Positions 1 through 6,436 of a stretch of 6,544 nt of DNA are shown here, in pieces. The first letter of the stretch is position 1, and the number at the start of each line of letters is the position of its first letter. Under the pieces are notes generated by a model. That model made no database searches. It was not told the origin of the DNA and worked only from the letters and a program-made list of their open reading frames with translations. The stretch comes from Actinomycetes bacterium (GTDB taxonomy: Bacteria; Actinomycetota; Acidimicrobiia; Acidimicrobiales; Bog-793): NCBI GenBank assembly GCA_021823365.1, contig JAKAOD010000176.1:1-6544 (forward strand), read 5' to 3'. A program made the position numbers and the translations under genes.

Positions 1-8
1 TCTCTGCA

Positions 9-48
9 ACTGGGCTCTGTGCGACTGGGCTCTGTGCGACTGGGGCTC
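9..48. repeat. 15-bp tandem repeat downstream of rho
   Basis: The unit ACTGGGCTCTGTGCG occurs perfectly at 9-23 and 24-38, followed by a partial third copy (ACTGGGGCTC) at 39-48. It lies 29 to 68 bases past the rho stop codon, on the 3' side of the rho transcript. The core GCTCTGTGCG recurs at 2244-2253, just past the thrC stop. Its function is unknown. The array may extend to the left of the window. Confidence 0.75.
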
Positions 49-67
49 GGGACGTCAGGTCGTCCCG
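48..67 (-). terminator. Possible hairpin after rho
   Basis: The arms CGGGACG (48-54) and CGTCCCG (61-67) form a perfect 7-bp stem with a 6-base loop, 9 bases past the rho stop codon. A competing 5-bp stem (CCGGG-type arms at 64-68 and 72-76) abuts the stop. Neither is followed by a T-run on the minus strand, so this is not a canonical intrinsic terminator. It could be an actinobacterial-style U-less terminator or only a 3'-end stabilising hairpin. Confidence 0.3.
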
Positions 68-76
68 GCGCCCGGG

Positions 77-1840
77 TCAGCCGCCTGGGGTCGGGCCCTT
101 GGCGATCTCTGCGAGGAACTCGTCGTTGCTCTTGGTCGTGCGCAGCTTGTCCATCAGCAGCTCGAGCCCGGCGGCGGCGTTCCCTTCGCTCGCCAGCGCG
201 TTCAGCACCCGCCGGAGCTTCCACACCTGCTGCAACTGGCCGCGGTCGAAGAGGAGCTCCTCGTGGCGGGTCGAGCTCGCGTTCACGTCGATCGAAGGGT
301 AGAGCCGCCGTTCGGCGAGCCGGCGGTCCAGGCGCAGCTCCATGTTGCCGGTCCCCTTGAACTCCTCGAAGATGACCTCGTCCATCTTCGACCCGGTCTC
401 GACGAGCGCGGTGGCGAGGATCGTGAGCGATCCGCCCTCTTCGATGTTCCGCGCGGCGCCGAAGAACTTCTTCGGCGGGTAGAGCGCCCCGGAGTCCACG
501 CCGCCCGACATGATCCGGCCGGTCGCCGGCTGCGCGAGGTTGTACGCACGGGCGAGACGGGTGATGCCGTCGAGGATGATGACGACGTCGCGGCCCAGCT
601 CGACGAGCCGCTTCGCTCGCTCGATCGCGAGCTCCGCAACGGCGGTGTGCTCGTCGGAGGGTCGGTCGAACGTGGACGCCACGACCTCGCCCTTCACCGA
701 CCGCCGCATGTCGGTCACCTCTTCGGGACGCTCGTCCACGAGCAGCACCATGAGGTGCACCTCGGGGTTGTTCGCCTCGATGGAGTGCGCAATCTGCTTC
801 ATGACGGTCGTCTTGCCGGCCTTCGGGGGCGACACGATGAGCCCGCGCTGGCCCTTCCCGATCGGAGAGAGGAGGTCGACGATCCTCGCCGTCACGTTGT
901 CCTTCGCCCCGGGCAGCTCGAGCGACAGCTTCTCGTCGGGGAACAGCGGGGTGAGGTCCTCGAACCGCGGCCGCTGGCGGGCCGCCTCGGAGTCCAGGCC
1001 CGACACCGTGTCGATGCGCAGGAGCGCCGGGTACTTCTCGCTGGTCGACGCGGGCCTGCAGGCACCCTCGACGTAGTCGCCCTTTCTCAACGCGAACCGG
1101 CGCGCCTGGCTGATCGACACGTACACGTCCTTCGGCGACGGCAGGTACCCGTCGCAGCGCAGGAAGCCGTAGCCCTCGTCGCGCAGGTCGAGGAGCCCGC
1201 GCACCTCGACGAGCTCGCCTTGGTAGGGCGCGTCCTGGCTCGCCACGCCCTGGAGGTCGCGCTCGCCGCCAACCTGGCCGCGCTCGCGGCCGCGACGGCG
1301 CCGGTTCCGGCGATTGCCTGGCTCGACGTTGGCCGCCTGGGAGTAGCGGCCCTGCTGGCGCTGGCTCTGACGCCCGGCGCCGTTGGTCGTACCCCCCTCG
1401 TGAGTCTGTGGGACTTCGACGGGCACGGTCTCGACGGCCACGGTCACGGGCAGGGTCTCGAAGGCGGCGACCTCGGCGCCGGCGTGCGCGCCGCTCGCGG
1501 ACATCGCGGCGCCGGACCCGCCGGCTGCACGGTCGTCGGCCGCCGCGTCACCGGCGGCGGACGCCGGCTCGGGCTCCGTCTTCGCCCTCGACGCCGCCGC
1601 GGCACGCTGGGGCCCGTGGGTCGCCCCGTTGGTCGACGTGGCCGCCTCCGAGGCGCTGGCGGTGTGCCCGTTCGTCCCGTTCGACGAGGTCACGCCGGCC
1701 GCCTCCAGGATGCGGTCGATGATGTCGGACTTCTTCGTACGCGACGTCGTCTTGAGCGACATCGCCTGCGCGATCGCATGGAGCTCGTCACGCTCCTTGC
1801 CCTCGAGCACCGACCGTTCGAGCTGCTCTTCCGCAGTCAT
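77..1840 (-). CDS. rho: Transcription termination factor Rho
   Basis: This is the hexameric RNA-dependent ATPase/helicase that ends transcription at Rho-dependent sites. The protein has 587 residues, against about 420 in E. coli. Residues 7-49 are the helical Rho N-terminal domain. Residues 50-205 are a low-complexity insertion, rich in A/T/S/G and then in R/Q/N (158-190, with [11 protein letters not shown]). Residues 208-280 are the cold-shock-like RNA-binding domain, with Y224, F226, R228, D238, Y240, E268 and Y270 at the positions of the E. coli RNA-contacting residues. The ATPase core follows: Walker A PPKAGKTT (338-345, K343), Walker B VVIILDG (D424), Q-loop region [21 protein letters not shown] (445-465 area) and R-loop [10 protein letters not shown] (493-502). 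All key motifs are intact. The ATG at 1838-1840 is preceded by AGGAG (1845-1849). A promoter at 2022-2050 suggests transcription independent of thrC. The insertion is typical of actinobacterial Rho and is thought to add RNA-binding capacity. Identification is secure. Confidence 0.98.
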   Translation of the reverse strand: MTAEEQLERSVLEGKERDELHAIAQAMSLKTTSRTKKSDIIDRILEAAGVTSSNGTNGHTASASEAATSTNGATHGPQRAAAASRAKTEPEPASAAGDAAADDRAAGGSGAAMSASGAHAGAEVAAFETLPVTVAVETVPVEVPQTHEGGTTNGAGRQSQRQQGRYSQAANVEPGNRRNRRRRGRERGQVGGERDLQGVASQDAPYQGELVEVRGLLDLRDEGYGFLRCDGYLPSPKDVYVSISQARRFALRKGDYVEGACRPASTSEKYPALLRIDTVSGLDSEAARQRPRFEDLTPLFPDEKLSLELPGAKDNVTARIVDLLSPIGKGQRGLIVSPPKAGKTTVMKQIAHSIEANNPEVHLMVLLVDERPEEVTDMRRSVKGEVVASTFDRPSDEHTAVAELAIERAKRLVELGRDVVIILDGITRLARAYNLAQPATGRIMSGGVDSGALYPPKKFFGAARNIEEGGSLTILATALVETGSKMDEVIFEEFKGTGNMELRLDRRLAERRLYPSIDVNASSTRHEELLFDRGQLQQVWKLRRVLNALASEGNAAAGLELLMDKLRTTKSNDEFLAEIAKGPTPGG

Positions 1841-1863
1841 CGGTCTCCTATCTCATGACGGGT

Positions 1864-1894
1864 CGCGCGAGTCGTGGCGAGGCCACGCCGCGCG
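1864..1894 (-). promoter_or_regulatory. Strong hairpin in the rho 5' leader
   Basis: The inner arms CGTGGC (1873-1878) and GCCACG (1882-1887) form a perfect 6-bp stem closed by a 3-base loop. An outer CGCGCG/CGCGCG stem (1864-1869 with 1889-1894) extends it across a 3x1 internal loop, giving 12 bp in total. It ends 14 bases before the rho Shine-Dalgarno and 23 bases before the ATG. There is no U-tract. It may modulate rho translation or attenuation. Rho autoregulation through its leader is known in E. coli; applying that here is inference. Confidence 0.4.
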
Positions 1895-2021
1895 AGGACG
1901 GAACACGGGTGAAGGACGAGCGCCCCGCGCCTCCTGCTCCCGCGTACCACCGGTGGCGTCACAGGTAAGGACCGGTCTTCGGGCCGCCGCCCTGAGCGCC
2001 GTTGCCCGGTGGGATGCACCC

Positions 2022-2050
2022 ATCGTAGCGGCTGTCCGCGGTCTCGGCAA
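2022..2050 (-). promoter_or_regulatory. Putative rho promoter
   Basis: On the minus strand TTGCCG (2045-2050) is followed by a 17-base spacer and TACGAT (2022-2027). Each hexamer matches the sigma70 consensus at 4 of 6 positions and the spacing is ideal. Transcription would start near 2015, leaving a leader of about 175 nt before the rho ATG. This would let rho be expressed independently of hom-thrC. Confidence 0.5.
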
Positions 2051-2196
2051 ACACCCCGGCACGCTTTCGACGAAGCATGCGGCGGGCGCAGGCTTGGCGG
2101 CTGTCAGGGCTGCGGCGTCGCCCGCTCCCTCGTGCGAATCGAGACAACATCCCGTGCGCCCCGTTCATTCCCTGTTCGCCCCGTGCCCACTCCCCC

Positions 2197-2220
2197 GCCC
2201 GGCCGCCCGCCCGGCCGCCC
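2197..2220. repeat. 12-bp perfect tandem duplication
   Basis: GCCCGGCCGCCC occurs twice in direct succession (2197-2208 and 2209-2220), about 40 to 65 bases past the thrC stop. On the minus-strand transcript it is a G-rich run (GGGCGGCCGGGC). It is probably slippage in GC-rich intergenic DNA; no function is evident. Confidence 0.6.
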
Positions 2221-2235
2221 GCTCCCCTACGGTCC

Positions 2236-2257
2236 GCGCCGCAGCTCTGTGCGGGGC
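2236..2257 (-). terminator. Possible hairpin after thrC
   Basis: CCGCA (2239-2243) pairs with TGCGG (2250-2254) around a 6-base loop. Two more pairs (2236-2237 with 2256-2257) follow a G-G mismatch. The structure begins 2 bases past the thrC stop codon. There is no T-run, so intrinsic termination is uncertain. It may mark the 3' end of the hom-thrC message. Confidence 0.3.
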
Positions 2258-2259
2258 CG

Positions 2260-3309
2260 TCAGAGCCCGAGCGCTTCGAGGACCGCGTCGAGGTCCGCGT
2301 CGACCACCGAAGGCACGGAGATCTGGCTGATCGCAAGGTCCGGGTCCTTCAACCCGTGACCGGTGAGCACGCACACCACCGTGGAGCCGGGTGGGATCTC
2401 GCTCTTCAGCATCCCCGCCACTGCCGCCGCGGAGGCCGCCTCGCAGAACACCGCCTCCTCGCTGGCGAGCATGCGGTAGGCGTCGAGGATCTCTGCGTCG
2501 CTCACTGCGCGCACCGCCCCTCCGGACTCGGCTGCCGCCGCGGTTGCGGCGTACCAGCTGGCGGGGTTCCCGATCCTGATGGCGGTCGCGATCGTCTCGG
2601 GGTGCTCCACCGGATGGCCGAGGACGATCGGCGCGGCGCCCTCCGCCTGGAAGCCGAGGAGCCTCGGCACGTTTGGCGACCGTCCGGCCGCCCGGTACTC
2701 GAGGTACCCGCGCCAGTACGCCGTGATGTTGCCGGCGTTCCCGACCGGCATGCACTGCACGTCGGGGGCGCGGCCCAGCACGTCGACGATCTCGAAGGCA
2801 GCCGTCTTCTGGCCTTCGAGGCGGTACGGGTTGACCGAGTTGACGACGGTGACCGGAACCTTCCTGGGGAGCTCGCGCACGACCGCGAGCGCGTCGTCGA
2901 AGTTGCCGCGCACCTGCAGGACCCGGGCACCGTGGACGAGGGCCTGCGCGAGCTTGCCCAGGGCGATGTAGCCCTCGGGGATGAGGACGACGCAGTCGAG
3001 CCCGGAGCGGGCCGCGTAGGCGGCGGCCGATGCCGAGGTGTTGCCCGTCGACGCGCACACGACGGCCTTCGCGCCTTCGGCGAGGGCCTTCGAGATCGCG
3101 AGCGTCATCCCGCGGTCCTTGAACGACCCGGTCGGGTTGGCCCCCTCGACCTTCAACCACACCGAGGCCCCGACGCGAGCCGAGAGCCGCGGGGCCGGGA
3201 CGAGGGGCGTGCCGCCCTCGAGCAGGGTCACGACGGACGTGCCGTCGTCCACCGGCAGCAGCTCGCGGTACTCCTCGATGACGCCGCGCCAGGCGGCGCC
3301 GACCGGCAC
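2260..3309 (-). CDS. thrC: Threonine synthase
   Basis: This PLP enzyme converts O-phosphohomoserine and water to threonine and phosphate, the last step of threonine biosynthesis, in the cytoplasm. Its 349 residues match the compact actinobacterial/Bacillus-type threonine synthase (fold-type II). Visible motifs are LLEGGTPL (29-36), [10 protein letters not shown] (58-67) with the Schiff-base lysine K64, ASTGNTSAS (86-94) contacting the cofactor, GNAGN (190-194) as the phosphate-binding loop, and TGHGLKDP (317-324) near the end. The start is a GTG, one base after the hom stop (TGA-C-GTG), with GGAG at 3318-3321 inside the end of hom. This fits translational coupling with hom. The N-terminal sequence from this GTG resembles actinobacterial ThrC ([14 protein letters not shown]). 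No truncation or missing catalytic residue is seen. The homoserine kinase that would make its substrate is not encoded in this window. Confidence 0.97.
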   Translation of the reverse strand: MPVGAAWRGVIEEYRELLPVDDGTSVVTLLEGGTPLVPAPRLSARVGASVWLKVEGANPTGSFKDRGMTLAISKALAEGAKAVVCASTGNTSASAAAYAARSGLDCVVLIPEGYIALGKLAQALVHGARVLQVRGNFDDALAVVRELPRKVPVTVVNSVNPYRLEGQKTAAFEIVDVLGRAPDVQCMPVGNAGNITAYWRGYLEYRAAGRSPNVPRLLGFQAEGAAPIVLGHPVEHPETIATAIRIGNPASWYAATAAAAESGGAVRAVSDAEILDAYRMLASEEAVFCEAASAAAVAGMLKSEIPPGSTVVCVLTGHGLKDPDLAISQISVPSVVDADLDAVLEALGL

Positions 3310-3310
3310 G

Positions 3311-4684
3311 TCAGCGACTCCGTGCGTGCCCGCCGGCGACGCGCATCGGGGCGCCGTCGTCGGCCCCGATCACGCGCAGCACAGAGCCGACGCGCACCAC
3401 CGTGTCGATCGCTGCCAGCGCGTCCAGCGTCGCCCGCACGTCCCCCTCGCGTGCGGAGTGCGTGAGGAAGACGAGCCGCGCCGCGGTGCCGAGCCCGTCC
3501 TGCTCCATCGCCCTGATCGACACCCCGTGGGTGCCGAACGCGGTCGCGACCGACGCGAGCACCCCGGGACGGTCCACCACGTCGAGGCTGATGTAGAAGG
3601 CCGATCGCAGGTCGTCGACCGGACGTACGGCGGCCTGGTGGCGGCGCGGGGCGGGAGCGTGCGCCCCGGCCCGCAGGTTCCGCGCGGCGTCGATCAGGTC
3701 TCCGAGCACGGCGCTCGCGGTGGGTGCGCCGCCCGCTCCCCTGCCGTAGAGCATGAGCTCGCCCGCAGACTCGCCCTCCACGAAGACGGCGTTGAACGCG
3801 CCCCGCACCGAGGCGAGCGGGTGGTCGGCCGGCACCATCGCAGGATGGACGCGCACCGACACGTCGGGGCCGTCGTCGACCAGCTCCGCGATCGCCAGCA
3901 GCTTGATGACGTAGCCGAGCCGGGCCGCGTGCTCCACGTCCAGCGACCGGATGCCGGTGATCCCCTCGCGCGCCACCGTGGTCCCGAGCACGTCGCTGCC
4001 GAAGGCGAGACCTGCGAGGATCGCCGCCTTCGCGGCGGCGTCGGCGCCCGACACGTCCGACGACGGGTCCCGCTCTGCCAGGCCGAGCTCCTGCGCCTCG
4101 GCGAGCGCCTCCGCGTAGTCCATGCCGTCGTCGGTCATGCGGGTGAGGATGTAGTTGGTCGTCCCGTTCACGATCCCCATCACGCGCAGCACACGCTCGC
4201 CCGCGAGCGACTCGCGCAGCGGCCGGATGACCGGGATGGCGCCGCCCACGGCGGCCTCGTACAGGAGGTCGACGCCGTTGGCCGACGCGACCTCCGAGAG
4301 CTCGACCCCCGCCTGCGCCAGGAGCATCTTGTTGGCGGTGACCACCGGCTTGCCCGCCCGGAGCGCCGCCTCGACCAGCGTGCGAGCCGGATCGAGGCCC
4401 CCGATCAGCTCGACGACCACGTCCACGTCGGGGCGCTCGACGAGGCCCTTGGCGTCGTCCGTGTAGAGCGCAGGGTCCGCCGCGCCGGGGGCCTCCCGCC
4501 GCTGGCGGAGGTCGCGCACCGCGATCCCCGCGAGCTCGAATTGGACGCCTGCACGCGCGGCGATCTCCCCCGCTCGCACGGTGAGCAGCTCTGCGACCGC
4601 CGCGCCGACGTTGCCGTGGCCGAGGAGCGCGACGCGAACCGCCCCCGGGCGCTCCGCTCGCGCGGAAGTGGAACTTGCCGGCAT
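3311..4684 (-). CDS. hom: Homoserine dehydrogenase with C-terminal ACT domain
   Basis: This enzyme reduces aspartate semialdehyde to homoserine with NAD(P)H, the branch point toward threonine and methionine. The protein has 457 residues. Residues 15-145 are the Rossmann nucleotide-binding domain, with GHGNVG (22-27) and VVTANK (114-119; K119 conserved). The catalytic/dimerisation region includes [11 protein letters not shown] (170-180) and [12 protein letters not shown], with D215 and K219 spaced like the catalytic Asp/Lys pair of yeast homoserine dehydrogenase. Residues 364-440 are an ACT domain ([18 protein letters not shown]), the usual site of feedback inhibition by threonine. It is a stand-alone monofunctional enzyme, not fused to aspartokinase. 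The ATG at 4682-4684 is the only usable start before an in-frame stop upstream, and no Shine-Dalgarno is visible in front of it. It is the first gene of the hom-thrC pair and divergent from the PadR gene. Confidence 0.97.
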   Translation of the reverse strand: MPASSTSARAERPGAVRVALLGHGNVGAAVAELLTVRAGEIAARAGVQFELAGIAVRDLRQRREAPGAADPALYTDDAKGLVERPDVDVVVELIGGLDPARTLVEAALRAGKPVVTANKMLLAQAGVELSEVASANGVDLLYEAAVGGAIPVIRPLRESLAGERVLRVMGIVNGTTNYILTRMTDDGMDYAEALAEAQELGLAERDPSSDVSGADAAAKAAILAGLAFGSDVLGTTVAREGITGIRSLDVEHAARLGYVIKLLAIAELVDDGPDVSVRVHPAMVPADHPLASVRGAFNAVFVEGESAGELMLYGRGAGGAPTASAVLGDLIDAARNLRAGAHAPAPRRHQAAVRPVDDLRSAFYISLDVVDRPGVLASVATAFGTHGVSIRAMEQDGLGTAARLVFLTHSAREGDVRATLDALAAIDTVVRVGSVLRVIGADDGAPMRVAGGHARSR

Positions 4685-4730
4685 CCACTGGAGGCTACCG
4701 CCCGCGCGGTCGCCGGCCGGAGATCGCGCG

Positions 4731-4781
4731 GTGACGGCGAGGGACCGCTACGATATATCGTGATCCGTCGGCGACTGTCGG
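4731..4781. promoter_or_regulatory. Divergent promoter region for hom and PadR gene
   Basis: Plus strand: GTGACG (4731-4736), a 17-base spacer, then TATATC (4754-4759). Minus strand: CCGACA (complement of 4776-4781), an 18-base spacer, then TATATC (complement of 4752-4757). Both -10 candidates fall inside the same 12-bp palindrome, so a protein bound there could block both directions. The hexamers are only partial consensus matches. Confidence 0.35.
4750..4761. promoter_or_regulatory. Perfect 12-bp palindrome, putative PadR operator
   Basis: ACGATATATCGT is a perfect inverted repeat and a rare A/T-rich island in very GC-rich DNA. It lies 65 bp upstream of the hom ATG and 125 bp upstream of the PadR ATG. 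PadR-family regulators commonly repress their own promoter through AT-rich dyads next to their gene. Assignment of this site to the adjacent PadR is inference. Confidence 0.5.
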
Positions 4782-4783
4782 CC

Positions 4784-4857
4784 GGTGGGCGGTCGATCGG
4801 TGGGCGATCGGTGGGCGGTCGATCGGTGGGCGGTCGGTGGGCGGTCGGTGGGCGGCT
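4784..4857. repeat. Modular GGTGGGC repeat array upstream of PadR gene
   Basis: Six units in succession: GGTGGGCGGTCGATC (4784-4798), GGTGGGCGATC (4799-4809), GGTGGGCGGTCGATC (4810-4824), GGTGGGCGGTC (4825-4835), GGTGGGCGGTC (4836-4846) and GGTGGGCGGCT (4847-4857). The array can be read as modules GGTGGGC, GGTC and GATC shuffled together, in steps of 11 or 15 bp. It ends 29 bases before the PadR ATG. If the upstream promoter is right, it lies in the 5' leader of the mRNA and is G-rich on that strand. Confidence 0.85.
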
Positions 4858-4874
4858 GGAACGGCGAGGAAGGC

Positions 4875-4881
4875 AAGGAGG
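4875..4881 (+). promoter_or_regulatory. Ribosome binding site fixing the PadR gene start
   Basis: AAGGAGG is a full-strength Shine-Dalgarno placed 5 bases before the ATG at 4887. It decides for this start over the in-frame upstream GTG at 4785, which lies inside the repeat array. Confidence 0.85.
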
Positions 4882-4886
4882 AAGAC

Positions 4887-5579
4887 ATGACCACAACGAC
4901 AAGCAGGCTCCACGTCGACATGTGGGGGCGGAAGCAGGCGTGGAAGGGCGGCCGAGCCCGCTGGGCTCGCGGTGGAGAGGGTCAAGAGACAGGCGGGCAG
5001 CGGCGCGGGCGGCGTCTCCACGGGTTTCCCGGTCCGTGGGCGATGGCAGGGATGGGAGGCCCTGGGCGCGGTCCATGGGGTGGCCCCGGCCGGCCGCGCT
5101 CACGGCGCGGCGACGTCCGGTTCGCGGTGCTGAGCCTCCTCGCCGAGGAGCCGATGCACGGGTACCAGATGATCACCGTGCTCGCAGACCGGAGCGGCGG
5201 CGCGTGGCGCCCGAGCCCCGGCTCCATCTACCCCACCTTGCAGCAGCTGGAGGACGAGGGGCTCGTCACCGTCACCGAGCAGGAGGGCCGCCGGACCTTC
5301 GCGCTCACCGACGCCGGCCGTGCCGAGGTGGCTCGAGCGTCGGTCGGGCGCCGCGCGCCGTGGGAGGAGCTCACCGACGAGGACGGCGCAGGCACGCGCA
5401 CCCTGCGGCAGACGGCCTTCCAGGTGATGGGCGCCGTCGTGCAGGTGGCGGCCGCCGGTGACGATCGCCAGGTCGCGCGTGCGGAGCGCCTGTTGAAGGA
5501 CGCCCGGAAGGCGCTCTACCGGCTGCTCGCCGAGGACGACGAGGACGGCGGGGAGGCGGACGGCGGGGAGGAGGGCTGA
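4887..5579 (+). CDS. PadR-family transcriptional regulator
   Basis: This is a DNA-binding repressor of the PadR family, 230 residues from the ATG supported by AAGGAGG. Residues 1-45 are basic and polar. Residues 46-72 are rich in Gly, Pro and Trp (FPGPWAMAGMGGPGRGPWGG), a feature of many actinobacterial PadR proteins and probably disordered. Residues 74-150 are the winged helix-turn-helix, with RGDVRFAVLSLL, PMHGYQMI (89-96), PSPGSIYPTLQQLEDEGLV (109-127) as the recognition-helix region, and a wing ending in FALTDAGRAEV. Residues 170-215 form the C-terminal helical segment that normally mediates dimerisation. The protein ends in an acidic Asp/Glu/Gly tail (215-230). It is transcribed divergently from hom, with a palindrome between them that is a candidate operator. 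The effector and the full set of targets are unknown. No transporter gene, a common PadR target, is seen in the window. Confidence 0.92.
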   Translation: MTTTTSRLHVDMWGRKQAWKGGRARWARGGEGQETGGQRRGRRLHGFPGPWAMAGMGGPGRGPWGGPGRPRSRRGDVRFAVLSLLAEEPMHGYQMITVLADRSGGAWRPSPGSIYPTLQQLEDEGLVTVTEQEGRRTFALTDAGRAEVARASVGRRAPWEELTDEDGAGTRTLRQTAFQVMGAVVQVAAAGDDRQVARAERLLKDARKALYRLLAEDDEDGGEADGGEEG

Positions 5580-5602
5580 CAGGGCGCCGGGCGGGACAGC
5601 CG

Positions 5603-5628
5603 ACGGGACGGCGGAGACGCCGACCCGT
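5603..5628. terminator. Bidirectional stem-loop between convergent genes
   Basis: ACGGG (5603-5607) pairs with CCCGT (5624-5628), and CGGCG (5609-5613) pairs with CGCCG (5618-5622), separated by a single A-A mismatch and capped by GAGA (a GNRA tetraloop on the plus strand). The 10-bp stem fills the gap between the PadR stop and the SDR stop, ending immediately next to the SDR stop codon. It has no clear U-tract in either direction. The position suggests a shared terminator. Confidence 0.5.
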
Positions 5629-6390
5629 TCAGGCGTTGAGGCCGCCGTCGACGAGCACGACGTTGCCCGTCACGTAGCTCGCGTCGTCGCTGAGCAAGAA
5701 GGCGATCACGCTCGCCACCTCCTCGGGGCTGCCGTACCGGCGGATCGGGACGGCGGCCTCGCGCCTGCGCCGCGCCGCGGGCACGTCGTCTGCGCCGAAG
5801 GCCCTCTCGAGGTCGTGCATCATCCGGGTGTCGATGTACCCGGGCGCCACCGCGTTCACCCGGATGCCCAGCGACGCAACCTCCAGAGCAGCGGTGCGCG
5901 TGAGGCCGACCACCGCGTGCTTCGAGGCGACGTACGGGCTGAAGCTCGGCCCCCCCTTGATGCCGGCCTGCGACGCCGTGTTCACGACGGCGCCGCCGCG
6001 CCCGGCTTCGGTCATCGAGCGCAGCACGGCGCGCAGGCCGAGAAAGACGCCTCGCGCGTTGACCTTCTGGACCCGGTCCCAGTCGTCGGGGGACAGCTCC
6101 ACGATCGGCGCCACGCGTCCTTCGACGCCCGCGTTGTTGACGAACAGGTCGACTCCCCCGAGCGCTTCGGCCGCGGCGACGTAGGCGTCGACGGCCCTCT
6201 CGTCGGTGACGTCGGCCTCGAGCTGCGCGGCGGCGCCGAGGTCCGTCGCGGTCTTGGAGAGCTGCGCGCCGTCCCGGTCGACGAGGACGAGGCGGGCTCC
6301 CTCGGCGCCGAGGCGCGCGGCCGTGGCCCGGCCGATCCCGGACGCGGCCCCCGTGACCACGGCGACCTTGCCTTCGAACCTGCTCGTCAT
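5629..6390 (-). CDS. Short-chain dehydrogenase/reductase (SDR)
   Basis: This is a classical SDR of 253 residues, a cytoplasmic NAD(P)-dependent oxidoreductase. The cofactor motif TGAASGIG is at 13-20, and D38 at the end of the second strand (LVLVDRDG) favours NAD(H) over NADP(H). D60 (ADV) contacts adenine and NNAG is at 85-88. The catalytic tetrad is complete: N111, S140, Y153 and K157 (YVASK). PG at 183-184 and the C-terminal VTGNVVLVDGG are also present. The length is typical of the 3-oxoacyl-ACP reductase/2,3-butanediol/hydroxysteroid-type group, but the substrate cannot be told from sequence. The ATG at 6388-6390 is chosen because GAAGGAG lies 7 bases upstream and MTSRFEGKVAVVTG is the canonical N-terminus. 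A longer in-frame reading would run into the upstream gene. It lies 46 bp after the partial dehydrogenase gene, probably in one operon. Confidence 0.93.
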   Translation of the reverse strand: MTSRFEGKVAVVTGAASGIGRATAARLGAEGARLVLVDRDGAQLSKTATDLGAAAQLEADVTDERAVDAYVAAAEALGGVDLFVNNAGVEGRVAPIVELSPDDWDRVQKVNARGVFLGLRAVLRSMTEAGRGGAVVNTASQAGIKGGPSFSPYVASKHAVVGLTRTAALEVASLGIRVNAVAPGYIDTRMMHDLERAFGADDVPAARRRREAAVPIRRYGSPEEVASVIAFLLSDDASYVTGNVVLVDGGLNA

Positions 6391-6397
6391 CGTGTGT

Positions 6398-6403
6398 CTC
6401 CTT
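6398..6403 (-). promoter_or_regulatory. Ribosome binding site of the SDR gene
   Basis: AAGGAG on the minus strand (CTCCTT on plus), 7 bases before the ATG at 6388-6390. It supports the 253-residue start over the upstream in-frame start at 6486. Confidence 0.8.
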
Positions 6404-6436
6404 CGGCTCTCGACTCTTCGCCCGATGAGAACGCGC

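Larger units (their letters stand above)
1841..2259. other. thrC-rho intergenic region (non-coding)
   Basis: This 419-bp stretch has no credible gene. Going in the direction of transcription (minus) it contains a hairpin just past thrC, a C-rich 12-bp tandem repeat (2197-2220), a promoter-like pair (2022-2050), and a leader of about 170 nt with the ten-base palindrome CCACCGGTGG (1947-1956) and the hairpin at 1864-1894. ACCGGT is repeated at 1949-1954 and 1971-1976, so alternative pairings are possible. I looked for remnants of homoserine kinase (thrB), which often occupies this place in actinobacteria, and found no recognisable motif in any frame. Confidence 0.7.

Noticed and set aside
263..1858. 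531-codon plus-strand open frame antisense to rho
   Set aside because: It mirrors rho, whose protein has every family motif. The translation is Arg/Gly/Val-rich without domains, as expected from GC-rich antisense frames.
1837..2019. 60-codon minus-strand frame whose TGA overlaps the rho ATG (possible leader peptide)
   Set aside because: Its GTG start lies only about 3 bases after the predicted -10, upstream of the expected transcription start, and has no Shine-Dalgarno. The protein has no recognisable features. The ATGA overlap is the only point in its favour.
2077..3465. 462-codon plus-strand open frame antisense to thrC
   Set aside because: Shadow of the thrC gene; no recognisable domain and no ribosome binding site.
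4784..4857. CRISPR array or plasmid-type iterons
   Set aside because: Units are 11-15 bp with no unique spacers, no cas genes, and no replication initiator gene nearby.
4785..4886. 34-residue N-terminal extension of the PadR protein from an upstream GTG
   Set aside because: The extension is encoded by the tandem repeats and has no ribosome binding site, whereas the ATG at 4887 has a perfect AAGGAGG 5 bases upstream.
3038..5461. 807-codon plus-strand open frame over hom and PadR gene
   Set aside because: It runs antisense to thrC and hom and then out of frame through the PadR gene. Its composition is compositional noise, and the repeat array adds SVGGR-like repeats only because it has no stops.
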